Notes: generated from the letters alone by a model not told the origin. DNA of 38,412 nt from Gallionella sp. (GCA_025350705.1 JANXXH010000098.1:1-38412); one strand, 5' to 3'; shown: positions 1 through 10,382, counted from the first letter of the stretch. Translations and numbers: made by a program.

Positions 1-248
1 CAATGATGCCCGTTGCCAAAATTAAAGAAACACAAACGATGGGATGAAAACCGGACAATTCAATTGTTGAAATGAAACTCAAATTTGCTGCGTTTCAGGA
101 TAATGTGATTGGCGTTGGTGGAAGCCCGACAGGCTCCTAGGGGATTTTGGCTATGGCCACGCTACGCGCTTAACGTTCGCGCGCTCATTAAGCCTACGCC
201 GAAACCCGGCCAACTCAGCTTCGATGCAAATGCGCTGCTTTGAAATAA
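1..248. other. left-edge non-coding stretch
   Basis: No supported gene is present between the window edge and the acs stop codon. A weak hairpin (GGAAGCC, loop, GGCTCC, about 120-136) lies downstream of acs and could help end its transcript, but it has no T-tract. On the minus strand, one frame is open from about 100 to the left edge and reads as hydrophobic (for example FHPIVCVSLILATG). It has no ATG start and may be a gene fragment running off the window. I would not annotate it as a gene. Confidence 0.3.
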
Positions 249-2216
249 TTAGCGCACCACTTCTTTTAATTGTTCCAGTATGGCCGGGTTTTCCAGCGTA
301 GAAACATCCTGCGTGATCTGTTCGCCCTGTGCGATGGCACGCAACAGGCGACGCATGATCTTGCCGGAGCGGGTCTTGGGTAGATTGTCGCCGAAGCGGA
401 TCTCGTCCGGTTTGGCGATCGGGCCTATCTCTTTGCTTACCCAATTGCGCAGTATCTCGACGATTTCTTTTCCCTTGGCCGAATCGGTGGGACGTGCGCC
501 TTTCAGCACCACGAAAGCGACGATGGCCTCTCCCTTGATGTCGTGCGGGCGCCCGACGATAGCGGCTTCCGCCACCAGCGGGTTGGAGACCAGCGCGGAT
601 TCGATTTCCATCGTGCCGAGACGGTGGCCGGAGACTTTCAGCACGTCGTCGTTGCGCCCCATGATCCAGATGTAGCCGTCCTCGTCGCGGTTGGCGGAGT
701 CGCCCGCCAGATAGGCGCCGCGCATTTCTGGGGGAAAGTAGCCATTTTTGTAGCGATCCGGGTCGCCCCATATGGTGCGGATCTGTGAGGGGAAAGATTT
801 TGTGATGACCAGCGAGCCGCCCTGGTTAGCGCCGACTTCGTTGCCCAGTTCATCCACCACTGCGACCTGAATGCCGGGGATCGGCAGGGTGCAGGAACCG
901 GGTTTGGTTGGTACAGCGCCGGGCAACGGCGCGATCATGTGGCAACCGGTCTCAGTTTGCCACCAAGTGTCCACGATCGGGCAGCGTTCCTTGCCGACCA
1001 CGGTGAAGTACCACATCCACGCTTCCGGGTTGATCGGCTCCCCGACCGTGCCGAGCAGGCGCAACGAAGAGAGATCATATTGTTTGGGCAGGTCGCCGCC
1101 GAGTTTGATCAGCGAACGGATCGCGGTCGGTGCGGTGTAGAAAGTGGTGATCTTGTGATCCTGTACCATCTTCCAGAAGCGTCCGGCATCGGGCCAGGTG
1201 GGGATGCCTTCGAAGATGACCTCGGTCGCGCCCACTGCCAGCGGGCCATACGCCACGTAGCTGTGGCCGGTGATCCAGCCCACGTCGGCAGTGCACCAGA
1301 AGATGTCGGTGGGTTTGTAGTCGAACACCCACTGCATCGTGAGTATGGTGCCAAGCAAATAGCCGCCGCTGGAATGCTGCACGCCCTTGGGCTTGCCGGT
1401 GGAACCGGAGGTGTAGAGGATGAACAGCGGATGTTCGGAACCGACCCATTCCGGTTCGCAGACGGATGACTGCCCGGCAGTGAGTTCATGCCACCACACG
1501 TCGCGTCTGGCGTTCCATTGCACTTCGCTGCCAGCGCGTTTGTAAACGATCACGCTCTGGATGCACTCGCATCCCTTCTGGCCGAGCGCTTCATCCACGA
1601 TGGATTTCAGCGCCATTACCTTGCCGCCGCGCATTTGCGCATCGGCGGTGATCACTGCGCTGGCCTGCGCATCGACGATGCGTTCTTGAAGGCTCTTGGA
1701 AGAGAAACCGCCGAACACCACCGAGTGGATCGCGCCTATGCGTGCACAGGCCTGCATGGAAACTACAGCCTCGATGCTCATCGGCATGTAGATGATGACG
1801 CGGTCGCCTTTTTTGATGCCGCGCGACTTCAGGCCGTTGGCGAATTGGCACACGCGGGCGTGCAGATCGCGGTAATTGATTTTGGTGACCTTGCCATCGT
1901 CGGCCTCGAAGATCAGCGCGGTTTTTTCCGGCTGTGTGGTGAGATGCTTGTCGAGACAGTTGTAAGAAACATTCAACACGCCATCTTCGAACCATTTGTA
2001 GAACGGCGCGTTGCTTTCGTCCAGCGTCCTGGTGAAAGGCTTTTTCCATTGCAGATTGTCGCGCGCCAGCTTGGCCCAGTAGCCAGGATAGTCTTTTTGC
2101 GCAGCATCAGCCAAGGCGCGGTAAGCGCTCATGCCAGACACATTGGCCTGTTTGACGAATTCAGCGGATGGCTTGAAAACGCGTATTTCATTCAGTACAG
2201 ATTCGATGTTGGACAT
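249..2216 (-). CDS. acs: acetyl-coenzyme A synthetase (AMP-forming)
   Basis: This enzyme activates acetate to acetyl-CoA through an acetyl-AMP intermediate in the cytoplasm, feeding the TCA cycle encoded later in the window. The 655-aa length is normal for Acs. Visible features are the N-terminal ACS domain, the P-loop-like motif [12 protein letters not shown] at about residues 266-277, TWWQTETG in the adenylate-binding region, and the C-terminal [12 protein letters not shown] motif. Lys619 in that motif is the catalytic lysine that Pat/SirT-type systems acetylate in this family. The ATG at 2216 is preceded by a good GGGAGG ribosome site. The gene is divergent from the flavoprotein gene at about 2.47 kb, with roughly 250 bp between them that must hold both promoters; no clear operator was seen there. 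Identification is secure from family motifs. Confidence 0.97.
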   Translation of the reverse strand: MSNIESVLNEIRVFKPSAEFVKQANVSGMSAYRALADAAQKDYPGYWAKLARDNLQWKKPFTRTLDESNAPFYKWFEDGVLNVSYNCLDKHLTTQPEKTALIFEADDGKVTKINYRDLHARVCQFANGLKSRGIKKGDRVIIYMPMSIEAVVSMQACARIGAIHSVVFGGFSSKSLQERIVDAQASAVITADAQMRGGKVMALKSIVDEALGQKGCECIQSVIVYKRAGSEVQWNARRDVWWHELTAGQSSVCEPEWVGSEHPLFILYTSGSTGKPKGVQHSSGGYLLGTILTMQWVFDYKPTDIFWCTADVGWITGHSYVAYGPLAVGATEVIFEGIPTWPDAGRFWKMVQDHKITTFYTAPTAIRSLIKLGGDLPKQYDLSSLRLLGTVGEPINPEAWMWYFTVVGKERCPIVDTWWQTETGCHMIAPLPGAVPTKPGSCTLPIPGIQVAVVDELGNEVGANQGGSLVITKSFPSQIRTIWGDPDRYKNGYFPPEMRGAYLAGDSANRDEDGYIWIMGRNDDVLKVSGHRLGTMEIESALVSNPLVAEAAIVGRPHDIKGEAIVAFVVLKGARPTDSAKGKEIVEILRNWVSKEIGPIAKPDEIRFGDNLPKTRSGKIMRRLLRAIAQGEQITQDVSTLENPAILEQLKEVVR

Positions 2217-2472
2217 GACGACCTCCCGAATAACGATTGTTGTTGAGGGTGAGATGAAAAACTCAGAGGAGGAATGTAGTTTTTTTTTGCACTGCCTGTC
2301 AATAAAAAGCTGGAATTATTATGAAAAAAAAGAGCTTTGGAAAATTGTATGAGAGCCCTATGTATAATGAAGCTTGGTTTACCTCCAGATCATGCCAATA
2401 CCTTTCGGACGCTAAAGTGCTGGCACAGGATGATATACGGCAACGTGCTGAAAATTTAAAAATGTGGGAATA

Positions 2473-5400
2473 ATGCAAAAGGTTCAATATAACGCTGTCC
2501 ATCATAAAAACCTGGTTATGGAATTCGGATTTTCGTTTAATGATCTGTATGAGCGGGAGGGACTTCTCCGTCTCGATGCTGCTTTCCTCGATTTTCTGGG
2601 CGAAGGCGATGCTAAGTTACGCGCGCAACTCGAAGCTGTCCGGCTATCCAATGCTGGCCTTTCCGGCAAGGTACAATCGGAACTGTTGATCGCGCTGGCA
2701 CCGCATCTCGAAGATTTCCTCGCGCGCCTGTTCGGCATCGAAAAGCAAGTGCGCGCCTTGGCCGGGCAACATCATGAACTGGCCCCGCTCTACAGTTGCA
2801 AACGCCTGTTCGTGCAGCGCAGGGCGATGTCTAAAGTAAAACCGGAAGAAGCTGCATCAATTAACGGCCCGGCACTCGAAGCTGAATTGGCGGAGTGCAT
2901 CGGAACACCGTTCAGCGAGCTGGCCTACGCACGGGAGGTTACCCAATGGCTGACGGATGAAACAGCCCACGCCGACGAATTGCTGCTCGCTACTCGTTAT
3001 GCGGCTTGGGCAGTGCAAACTGCTGCCGGACGCGAGCGCCACCGCAGCGGCATCTTGTTCAAGTTGCCGGCCAAGCTTGATTTCGAGCACCTGGTTCCGT
3101 TGGCAACCGTTAACCTTGATGGCATCACCGCCTATCGACTCGGCGAAGGACATGCGTTGCGCCGCCGCCAGGGGTTTGCGTTGACCGATGCCGGGACCGA
3201 TCTGACCGGCGCACTCGACCAGGCCAATTACTGCATCTGGTGTCACGAACAAGGTAAGGATTCCTGCTCCAAAGGTCTCAAGGAAAAACCACCCGCCGAT
3301 GGAAGCGTGGCCGCGTTCAAGAAAAATATCTTCGGCGTGAAGCTGGCCGGTTGCCCGCTCGAGGAAAAGATATCCGAGTTCCACAAGGTCAAGACCCTGG
3401 GCCATGCGCTGGGGGCATTGGCCATCATCGCGGTCGACAATCCGATGGTGGCGGCGACCGGGCATCGTATCTGCAACGATTGCATGAAGTCGTGCATCTA
3501 TCAGAAGCAACAGCCGGTCGACATCCCGCAGGCGGAGACGCTCACGCTCAAGGATGTGCTCGATCTGCCGTGGGGCTTTGAAATTTACAGTCTGTTGACG
3601 CGCTGGAATCCGCTGCATTTGCAACGACCTTATCCAAAAGCAGCCAGCGGCCGTCGTGTATTGATTGTCGGGATGGGCCCGGCAGGTTTCACGCTTGCTC
3701 ATCATCTGATCAATGACGGACATACCGTGGTCGGTATCGATGGTTTGAAAATTGAACCATTGCCGCCGCAGATTAGTGGTGTGTCTGCCAATGGCGACCG
3801 TGTCGCATTTTCCCCGATCCATGACATTGCCGAACTGTATGAGTCGCTCAATGACCGTGTTCTGGCAGGGTTCGGTGGCGTTGCTGAATATGGCATCACG
3901 GTGCGCTGGGACAAGAATTTCCTGAAGCTGATTCGTTTGTTGTTGGAGCGGCGCAGCCAATTTGCATTGTTTGGCGGCGTGCGTTTCGGCGGGACTCTGA
4001 CCGTGGATACGGCATTCGCGGCCGGTTTCGATCACATCGCGCTGGCCAATGGCGCGGGCCGCCCGACGGTGCTGGATATTCCCAACGGTCTCGCGCGCGG
4101 GGTGCGCACAGCATCGGATTTTTTGATGGCGCTGCAATTGACCGGCGCGGCGAAACAAAACTCCATTGCCAATCTGCAAATACGTTTGCCGGTGGTCGTG
4201 ATCGGCGGCGGCCTCACCGCGATAGACACGGCCACCGAATCGCTGGCTTATTATCCGGTGCAGGTCGAAAAATTCTTGCTTCGCTACAATATCCTGGTTG
4301 CCGAGAAAGGCGAGGCCGCAGTGCATCGGCCGTGGATGCCTGAGGAGCGGCATATTGCCGAAGAGTTTTTAAACCACGCACGTGCGATCGAGGCCGAGCG
4401 CAATGCCGCCGCAGCGGAAGGGCGCGAACCGCGCATCGTCGAATTGCTGCAAAGTTGGGGCGGCGTCACGATCGCCTATCGCAAACGTTTGATCGACAGT
4501 CCTTCGTATACGCTGAACCATGAGGAAGTTGAAAAGGCCCTCGAAGAAGGGATCAGTTTTGCCGAGGGACTCAACCCGACACGCATTGAGGTCGATGAGT
4601 TCGGTGCCGCGCGTGCGGTACTCATGTCGGAACAACATCGCAGCGATGACGGCGTTTGGAGCGCAGGCGCAGAGATTGAAGTTGCTGCGCGCACCATTCT
4701 GGTCGCAGCGGGCACGCAGCCGAACACCGTTCTGGCACGCGAAGACCCGGAGCATTTTGAAATCGACGGCCGCTATTTTCAGGCATGCGATGAAGACGGT
4801 GCTCCGGTTCGGCCCGAGCCCGCCAGTGCCAAGCCGAAGACGGCGCAAGTGCTGTTGTCCAAACATTTCGATGGCCGCTTCATCAGTTTCTTCGGTGATG
4901 TGCATCCTTCGTTCTTTGGTAACGTGGTCAAAGCGATGGGCGGAGCGAAGCAGGGCTATCCCTTGGTAAGTGCCGTGCTGGAGCGTGTTCGCCCGGCGTC
5001 ACAATTATCTGACGCTGAATTTCTGACGGAACTCAATCAATCGTTGCGCGCTACCGTGCATGAAGTCATACGCCTGACACCGAATATCATCGAAGTCGTC
5101 ATCAAGGCACCGCTGGCGGCGCAGCGTTTTCGTCCGGGGCAATTTTATCGGCTGCAAAATTATGAAACCAATGCGCTAGAAGTTGACGGTACCCGTCTGA
5201 CCATGGAGGGTCTTGCATTGACTGGTGCCTGGGTCGACCCTGAGCGCGGACTCATCTCCACCATCGTGTTGGAGATGGGTGGCTCGGCTGACTTGTGTGT
5301 CATGCTCAAGCCCGGCGAGCCGGTGGTGTTGATGGGGCCGACCGGCACGCCGACCGAGATCCCGGACGATGAGACCGTGATGCTGGTGGGCGGCGGACTG

Positions 5401-6021
5401 GGGAATGCCGTGCTGTTCTCCATCGGTCAGGCTTTGCGTGCAGCCGGATCGAAAGTGCTGTACTTCGCGGGCTACAAAAAAATGATCGACCGCTACAAAG
5501 TAGCCGAGATCGAAAATGCAGCCGATGTGGTGGTCTGGTGCTGTGACGAGCAACCCGGCTTTACGCCATCGCGCCCTCAGGATCGCAGCTTCGTCGGCAA
5601 TATCGTACAAGCGATGGCGGCTTATTCGAGCGGCGCATTGGGAGTTCAAACAATTGCCTTCGCCGATACTGATCGCATCATCGCCATTGGTTCTGACAGT
5701 ATGATGGCTGCAGTCGCAGCGGCGCGCCATCAAGTGCTGAAGCCGTATTTGCAGCCGCATCACTTTGCGATCGGCTCGATCAATTCGCCAATGCAATGCA
5801 TGATGAAGGAGATCTGCGCCCAATGTCTGCAAGCGCAAATCGATCCCGAGACCGGCAAAACTACCTACGTCTTTTCCTGTTTCAATCAGGATCAGGAGCT
5901 TGATCGTGTCGACTTCCCCGGTTTGAAAGCGCGTTTGCGGCAGAACTCGGTGCAGGAAAAATTGACTGCGCAGTGGATAGATCGATGTTTGATACACTTG
6001 CAGTTGCGCAATCCTAAATAG
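2473..6021 (+). CDS. fused iron-sulfur flavoprotein, GltD/NfnB-like plus PyrK/NfnA-like
   Basis: This is a very long (about 1180 aa) putative pyridine-nucleotide oxidoreductase. Numbering from the upstream GTG at 2464: residues 1-240 are an unrecognised helical-looking region. Residues 257-350 carry CIWC, a further Cys at 268, GCPLEEKI and RICNDCMKSC, matching the two [4Fe-4S] sites of GltD/NfnB. A Rossmann motif VGMGPAG lies near 399, and a second, VIGGGLTAIDTA, near 578. From about 890 there is a ferredoxin-reductase-like module with MLVGGGLGNAVL near 972. The C-terminus has C1112-x5-C-x2-C-x17-C, the [2Fe-2S] pattern of PyrK. In Nfn transhydrogenase these modules are separate subunits. The reaction is unknown; electron bifurcation or NAD(P)H-ferredoxin transfer is only inferred. 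The start is uncertain: GTG 2464, ATG 2473 or ATG 2518, none with a strong ribosome site. Confidence 0.85.
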   Translation: MQKVQYNAVHHKNLVMEFGFSFNDLYEREGLLRLDAAFLDFLGEGDAKLRAQLEAVRLSNAGLSGKVQSELLIALAPHLEDFLARLFGIEKQVRALAGQHHELAPLYSCKRLFVQRRAMSKVKPEEAASINGPALEAELAECIGTPFSELAYAREVTQWLTDETAHADELLLATRYAAWAVQTAAGRERHRSGILFKLPAKLDFEHLVPLATVNLDGITAYRLGEGHALRRRQGFALTDAGTDLTGALDQANYCIWCHEQGKDSCSKGLKEKPPADGSVAAFKKNIFGVKLAGCPLEEKISEFHKVKTLGHALGALAIIAVDNPMVAATGHRICNDCMKSCIYQKQQPVDIPQAETLTLKDVLDLPWGFEIYSLLTRWNPLHLQRPYPKAASGRRVLIVGMGPAGFTLAHHLINDGHTVVGIDGLKIEPLPPQISGVSANGDRVAFSPIHDIAELYESLNDRVLAGFGGVAEYGITVRWDKNFLKLIRLLLERRSQFALFGGVRFGGTLTVDTAFAAGFDHIALANGAGRPTVLDIPNGLARGVRTASDFLMALQLTGAAKQNSIANLQIRLPVVVIGGGLTAIDTATESLAYYPVQVEKFLLRYNILVAEKGEAAVHRPWMPEERHIAEEFLNHARAIEAERNAAAAEGREPRIVELLQSWGGVTIAYRKRLIDSPSYTLNHEEVEKALEEGISFAEGLNPTRIEVDEFGAARAVLMSEQHRSDDGVWSAGAEIEVAARTILVAAGTQPNTVLAREDPEHFEIDGRYFQACDEDGAPVRPEPASAKPKTAQVLLSKHFDGRFISFFGDVHPSFFGNVVKAMGGAKQGYPLVSAVLERVRPASQLSDAEFLTELNQSLRATVHEVIRLTPNIIEVVIKAPLAAQRFRPGQFYRLQNYETNALEVDGTRLTMEGLALTGAWVDPERGLISTIVLEMGGSADLCVMLKPGEPVVLMGPTGTPTEIPDDETVMLVGGGLGNAVLFSIGQALRAAGSKVLYFAGYKKMIDRYKVAEIENAADVVVWCCDEQPGFTPSRPQDRSFVGNIVQAMAAYSSGALGVQTIAFADTDRIIAIGSDSMMAAVAAARHQVLKPYLQPHHFAIGSINSPMQCMMKEICAQCLQAQIDPETGKTTYVFSCFNQDQELDRVDFPGLKARLRQNSVQEKLTAQWIDRCLIHLQLRNPK

Positions 6022-6030
6022 TGATCTGAC

Positions 6031-7500
6031 ATGAACGAGCGCAAACAGTATCTTGAATATCTGGCGCTTGTGGCGCTGCTCATCACGTTCTTCGGATTTT
6101 TTTCTGTCAAGGTATGGGATATCGATTTCTGGTGGCATATCGCTGCCGGGAGGAATATTTTGGAAAGTGGCGCCATTCCGGGCGTGGATCCGTTCGGCAT
6201 GTACGATGCCGCCAATGCGTGCGGACAGACTGTGCTGAAGAGCGAATGGCTGGGGCAGGTGTTGTTGTATTCGGTTTATCGCTGGTTCGATCTTGACGGC
6301 ATCATATATTTTCGCGCCGGCATACTGGTGCTCTGTTTGGCTATCGTGTATTTGCGCAGCCGCCTTGCCGCGTCCAACAGCTCATTCGCCTTGGCCATCA
6401 CGGCATTGGCCGGGTTGGCGATTTTGCATCATAACGGCGAACGTCCGCAGCTTTTTTCATTCCTGCTGTTATCCCTGACTTTTCTGCTGCTTGATAAATT
6501 TGCGGGCGGCGGCAAGCGTTGGCTGCTGTATTGCATTCCGCCGATCATGTTGATATGGAGTAATACCCACGGCATTGTGCTGTTTGGTGTGGCGGCGCTG
6601 GGCCTGTTCGGTATCTGCTATGTGCTGGAAAGCTGTTGGGCGCCATCACCATCACTAATGTCGCGCCTGGATAAGCCACAAAATAGACTGATGCTGGCAG
6701 TAGTGGTTTTGAGCTTCATAATATTGGTGGCCGCACCCAGTGGGCTCGACTCTTTTAAATGCGTCATCTTTCAGCAAAGCGGTCCAGTCCGTGAAATGGT
6801 GTCGGAATATGCCAGCCCTTGGTCTTTGTGGCCGGCTACACTTTATTATTGGGTGTTCATCGGTGTGACGCTCGCATCGTTGCCGGGTTTCTATAGCAAG
6901 ATCTATTTGAAGCAGGGGGCATTGGTTGTTGTCCTGGGCATGATCAGTGTGATTGGTTATCGGTATATACCTCTGTTCGTGTTGGTCGCGGCACCTTATG
7001 TCGCAGCCAGCTTGAATCGCATATTAAGCCGGATCAAGTTGCCTGAAGTCGCGATCCATCTATTTATACTGGTCGTTGCACTGACATTTTTAGGCTATGG
7101 CTTCAAGCAGGAAAAAGTGTTTCAACATGGCTTGCAGGAACAAAGGTTCCCTGTCGGGGCAGTGGCTTTTATCAAAGCCAACAAGCTGGGCGGGAAAATG
7201 TTCAATTCCATGAACTGGGGTGGTTATCTGCTTTGGAATTTATCCGCCACGACAAACTTGTTTATCGATGGCAGAACGCTTGATCCCTACCGTGTGGCGC
7301 CTTACACCAATATATTGTGGGCCACGCCGGAAGGCTTGCGCTTTTTCGAGCAACATAATTTCGATCTGGCGCTGTTGCCATATAGCAGTGCTTTTAGCGA
7401 TAAACGCTATCCTGTCATCGATTATCTGCAGAACAATCCAGGTTGGCAGCTTGTTTATCAGGATGGATTGGGTTATCTGTTTGCAAGGCGTACCCAGTAA
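6031..7500 (+). CDS. polytopic membrane protein, putative GT-C-type glycosyltransferase
   Basis: This 489-aa protein has about ten hydrophobic segments. The first membrane segment is followed by an acidic loop, WDIDFWWHIAAGRNI, and then by IPGVDPFG. This signature recurs in large families of bacterial GT-C-like membrane proteins whose first extracytoplasmic loop carries the catalytic acidic residues. The C-terminal part contains MNWGGYLLW and FIDGRTLDPY, an apparently soluble periplasmic tail. It starts 9 bp after the flavoprotein stop, so it may be co-transcribed, although the functions look unrelated and no good ribosome site is present. It converges on the wecE-like gene with 44 bp between. 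A lipid-linked-sugar transferase role is inferred; substrate unknown. Confidence 0.75.
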   Translation: MNERKQYLEYLALVALLITFFGFFSVKVWDIDFWWHIAAGRNILESGAIPGVDPFGMYDAANACGQTVLKSEWLGQVLLYSVYRWFDLDGIIYFRAGILVLCLAIVYLRSRLAASNSSFALAITALAGLAILHHNGERPQLFSFLLLSLTFLLLDKFAGGGKRWLLYCIPPIMLIWSNTHGIVLFGVAALGLFGICYVLESCWAPSPSLMSRLDKPQNRLMLAVVVLSFIILVAAPSGLDSFKCVIFQQSGPVREMVSEYASPWSLWPATLYYWVFIGVTLASLPGFYSKIYLKQGALVVVLGMISVIGYRYIPLFVLVAAPYVAASLNRILSRIKLPEVAIHLFILVVALTFLGYGFKQEKVFQHGLQEQRFPVGAVAFIKANKLGGKMFNSMNWGGYLLWNLSATTNLFIDGRTLDPYRVAPYTNILWATPEGLRFFEQHNFDLALLPYSSAFSDKRYPVIDYLQNNPGWQLVYQDGLGYLFARRTQ

Positions 7501-7544
7501 TCAACGACAATGCTTTGGAGTGTGGCTTGCTAGTGTTGTTGAGA

Positions 7545-8675
7545 CTAACCGACGGCCTTTTGTAATTGCGCGATGACCCTTTCCTGCGCCTCATCCATTC
7601 CTACCCACAAAGGCAGACGTAACAATCGATCCGACAAATCGTCGGTATGTCGCAACTCTCCGCTGGCTCGACCATACTTTTTTCCTGCCGGGGAGCTGTG
7701 TAGCGGCACATAGTGGAACACCGCAAGTATGTTCTGTTCCTTGAGTCGTGCTATTGCCTCGGTGCGTTTTTCCAGAGACTCAAGCAGAATGTAATACATG
7801 TGCGCATTGTGCTGGCATCCTTGCGGAATGATGGGGCGGCGCAACTTGCCGGCCACTTCGAGCGGAGCCAGGGCCGCATGGTAGCGCTGCCAGATATCTA
7901 AACGTCTTTGCGTGATGTTCTGAGCTTCTTCCATTTGCGCCCACAGAAAGGCAGCGATCACCTCGCCGGGCAAGTAGGAGGAGCCGATATCCACCCAGGT
8001 GTATTTATCGATCTGTCCGCGGAAGAACTGGCTGCGGTTAGTACCCTTCTCGCGGATGATTTCCGCCCGTTCGGTAAAGCGGTCGTCATTGACCAGCAAG
8101 GCACCGCCCTCGCCGGAGATGATGTTTTTGGTTTCATGGAACGAATACGCGCCGAGGTGCCCGATTGTGCCCAGCGGTTTTCCTTTGTAGTTGGACATGA
8201 CAGCTTGTGCGGCATCTTCAATGACCAGCAGCTTGCGGCGTTGCGCGATGTCCATGATGGTATCCATTTCACAGGCTACGCCCGCGTAATGGACCGGTAC
8301 GATCGCCTTGGTGCGTGGCGTGATAGCAGCCTCGATCAGCTTTTCGTCGATATTCAGCGTATCCGGGCGGATGTCTACAAACACCGGGACTCCGCCGCGC
8401 AGCACGAACGCATTGGCCGTGGAAACGAATGTATAGGATGGCATGATCACTTCGTCACCCGGCTGGATATTTGCGAGCATCGCAGCCATATCAAGCGATG
8501 CTGTGCATGAATGAGTGAGCAATGCCTTGTGCGCACCGGTATTTTCTTCCAGCCAGGCGTGACACTTTTTGGTGAACATGCCATCGCCAGCGAGGTGGCC
8601 GTTGGTATGGGCTTGTGCGATATACCAGAGTTCGCGACCCGTCATGTAGGGTTTGTTAAATGGAATTTGATTCAT
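7545..8675 (-). CDS. wecE: dTDP-4-amino-4,6-dideoxyhexose aminotransferase (WecE/RffA-like)
   Basis: This is a PLP-dependent aminotransferase of the DegT/DnrJ/EryC1 family. WecE converts dTDP-4-keto-6-deoxyglucose plus glutamate to dTDP-4-amino-4,6-dideoxygalactose. The 376-aa sequence follows E. coli WecE closely along its length: IPFNKP at the start, GDEVIMPSYTFVSTANAFVLRGG, VPVHYAGVACEMDTIM, IEDAAQ (Asp154, Gln157) and SFHETKN, where Lys183 should form the internal aldimine with PLP. REKGTNRSQFFRGQ and the C-terminal FHYVPLH are also shared. The ATG at 8675 gives the family start. It lies downstream on the same strand of the GT2/WecD/GtrA genes, which supports a shared role in making and using a 4-acetamido sugar. 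No dTDP-glucose synthase or dehydratase is nearby, so the precursor must come from elsewhere. The precise C4 stereochemistry is not certain. Confidence 0.92.
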   Translation of the reverse strand: MNQIPFNKPYMTGRELWYIAQAHTNGHLAGDGMFTKKCHAWLEENTGAHKALLTHSCTASLDMAAMLANIQPGDEVIMPSYTFVSTANAFVLRGGVPVFVDIRPDTLNIDEKLIEAAITPRTKAIVPVHYAGVACEMDTIMDIAQRRKLLVIEDAAQAVMSNYKGKPLGTIGHLGAYSFHETKNIISGEGGALLVNDDRFTERAEIIREKGTNRSQFFRGQIDKYTWVDIGSSYLPGEVIAAFLWAQMEEAQNITQRRLDIWQRYHAALAPLEVAGKLRRPIIPQGCQHNAHMYYILLESLEKRTEAIARLKEQNILAVFHYVPLHSSPAGKKYGRASGELRHTDDLSDRLLRLPLWVGMDEAQERVIAQLQKAVG

Positions 8676-8723
8676 GGTTATGCAGTAGCAACTATATGAT
8701 GAAAATTAAAAAGTAACGCATTT

Positions 8724-10331
8724 TCACTGGTTCGTCTCGCACCGGATCTGCTGAACCGTTATTCGCGAAGTCTGGTACGTGATGATTGAATTCAGTCGTC
8801 CTTTCAATCGTTCTCCGCAGTAAATGCGCAGCAACTCAATTCGCTTTTGCGATGCGATAACCGGAATTCCTGTTGTTGTTTGTAAGCGCTCCACTACTCC
8901 ACGGCCTGCCGATTGTTCGGCACTAGCCACTGAGAAAGGGGCGTGAGTGAATGAGTCCAGCCCATAAAACCTGATATTGCGGGAATCGAGATTGTTGGCC
9001 AATACCGGGAAGGTGTACACGAATGGGAAGCTGTTCGCCCAGCTGACGATAGGTCCCGCTGGAAGGTCGTGTACATCTTTTTGAACTTGTTGCATCCTTT
9101 GTTTGGTCATCAATGTAGGTGGGATGAATAGGTAAGCGTTTCCAACGCAGGCAACAAGGAGCATTAGTGCCGCTATCTGTTGCCGACCCCCCTGTCTCGC
9201 TAGTCCTAATATCAGGGGGGCGACGAGCAATAGGCTCACCAAGGGTACATAAACCCACAATACGCCGGGCCGACCAATGATGCCCATAGCGAACAAAGCT
9301 GTCAAGCAGAGTAGCCATGCAACCGCAACCGGCCATTGAGGCACCAGTACCAGTAGAAGAAGTGCCGACAAAATGACCGGCAAAAATCCCAAGTCGAACA
9401 GCGTTTTAATTGCTACAAAACCGGATTGGATATTTCCCTCCTGCGTGGGAAGATGGCCTAATTCGGTCAGCATTGCATTCAGGGATTTTGAATCGGCGAT
9501 CTGTGGGTCAACGAAAAACCAACCGTTAACCAGATCAATATCGTTTTGAGTGTAACCATGACGAGCTAATATTTCAGGGCGTTGCTTCAGATGTTCACCA
9601 GCACCGTAATCGGTGTAGGGTAACCGGGCGGAATTAAGGTCCTCAAAATCCTGCCACTCTTGTCCGATGTATGACCAATGATCAAACGCTGCTGCTGAAG
9701 CAATCGCAACGCTCAACAACAGGAATGCAACCTGCATCTGTCGCCGCTCACGTAATGCACGCCAAGGCAACAGTGGCAATGCCACACCTAATACCAAAAA
9801 GAACTCTTGGCCACGTATCAGGTAGCCGAAGAACGCGAGCAGGCAAGCTGTGATGAGACTGCCCATTCCCGCCCATCGAGCATGTACTTGCCATCCGATG
9901 ACGGCTGCGACGGTCAGAAGTCCGGCATTAACGGTGAACTGGGGGTACAGAGTTGGCCGCAAAAAAAGCAAGGCAACGGCAAGCAGACCAAGGAGATATC
10001 CTGCGCCTAGGCGAAGCAGGAAATATAGTGTTGCCCACCCGCATATCAGCAAAATGGCCATCGTCGCAAGCGAATAACCCAGTACGCCATTGATGGAGGG
10101 TAGGGCCCGCACCACGTAGCCCCATAGAACATTGGAAAAAATCAGATTGGGTGTTCCATACGCGGCAAGCCCATAGCCATGGGCAGCCATCGACATGACA
10201 ACATCATCATTGGTTTCCCAGCGCGGATCAAACGCAAGGCACAGCGAGACGATGAGTGCAGCTGCCATTATAAATGCGATAAACGTTGGCCGATCTTTCA
10301 TGCCCCGCAGAAGAATGGAAATACTAGTCAT
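8724..10331 (-). CDS. polytopic membrane protein, putative GT-C-type glycosyltransferase
   Basis: This roughly 535-aa integral membrane protein has about ten to eleven hydrophobic segments and a soluble C-terminal tail of about 130 residues. After the first membrane segment comes FDPRWETNDDVVMSMAAHG, with a double-Asp in the position of the GT-C first-loop acidic motif. I do not recognise a named family. It lies between the GtrA-like gene and the wecE-like gene on the same strand, 48 bp from wecE. This fits the membrane enzyme that would use a flipped undecaprenyl-phosphate sugar, as GtrC-type transferases do in O-antigen modification. The ATG at 10331 is preferred over a TTG at 10343; neither has a clear ribosome site. 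The assignment to glycosyl transfer is inference. Confidence 0.75.
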   Translation of the reverse strand: MTSISILLRGMKDRPTFIAFIMAAALIVSLCLAFDPRWETNDDVVMSMAAHGYGLAAYGTPNLIFSNVLWGYVVRALPSINGVLGYSLATMAILLICGWATLYFLLRLGAGYLLGLLAVALLFLRPTLYPQFTVNAGLLTVAAVIGWQVHARWAGMGSLITACLLAFFGYLIRGQEFFLVLGVALPLLPWRALRERRQMQVAFLLLSVAIASAAAFDHWSYIGQEWQDFEDLNSARLPYTDYGAGEHLKQRPEILARHGYTQNDIDLVNGWFFVDPQIADSKSLNAMLTELGHLPTQEGNIQSGFVAIKTLFDLGFLPVILSALLLLVLVPQWPVAVAWLLCLTALFAMGIIGRPGVLWVYVPLVSLLLVAPLILGLARQGGRQQIAALMLLVACVGNAYLFIPPTLMTKQRMQQVQKDVHDLPAGPIVSWANSFPFVYTFPVLANNLDSRNIRFYGLDSFTHAPFSVASAEQSAGRGVVERLQTTTGIPVIASQKRIELLRIYCGERLKGRLNSIITYQTSRITVQQIRCETNQ

Positions 10332-10382
10332 GGTTAACTGCAAAAGTGATGGTTATGGTCAGCGCTACACACGAAACTTTTT

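Noticed and set aside
151-771. Long frames antisense or out of frame to acs, sdhA, sucA and the flavoprotein
   Set aside because: They lie wholly or mostly over well-supported genes in GC-rich coding sequence, and show no family motifs or ribosome sites.
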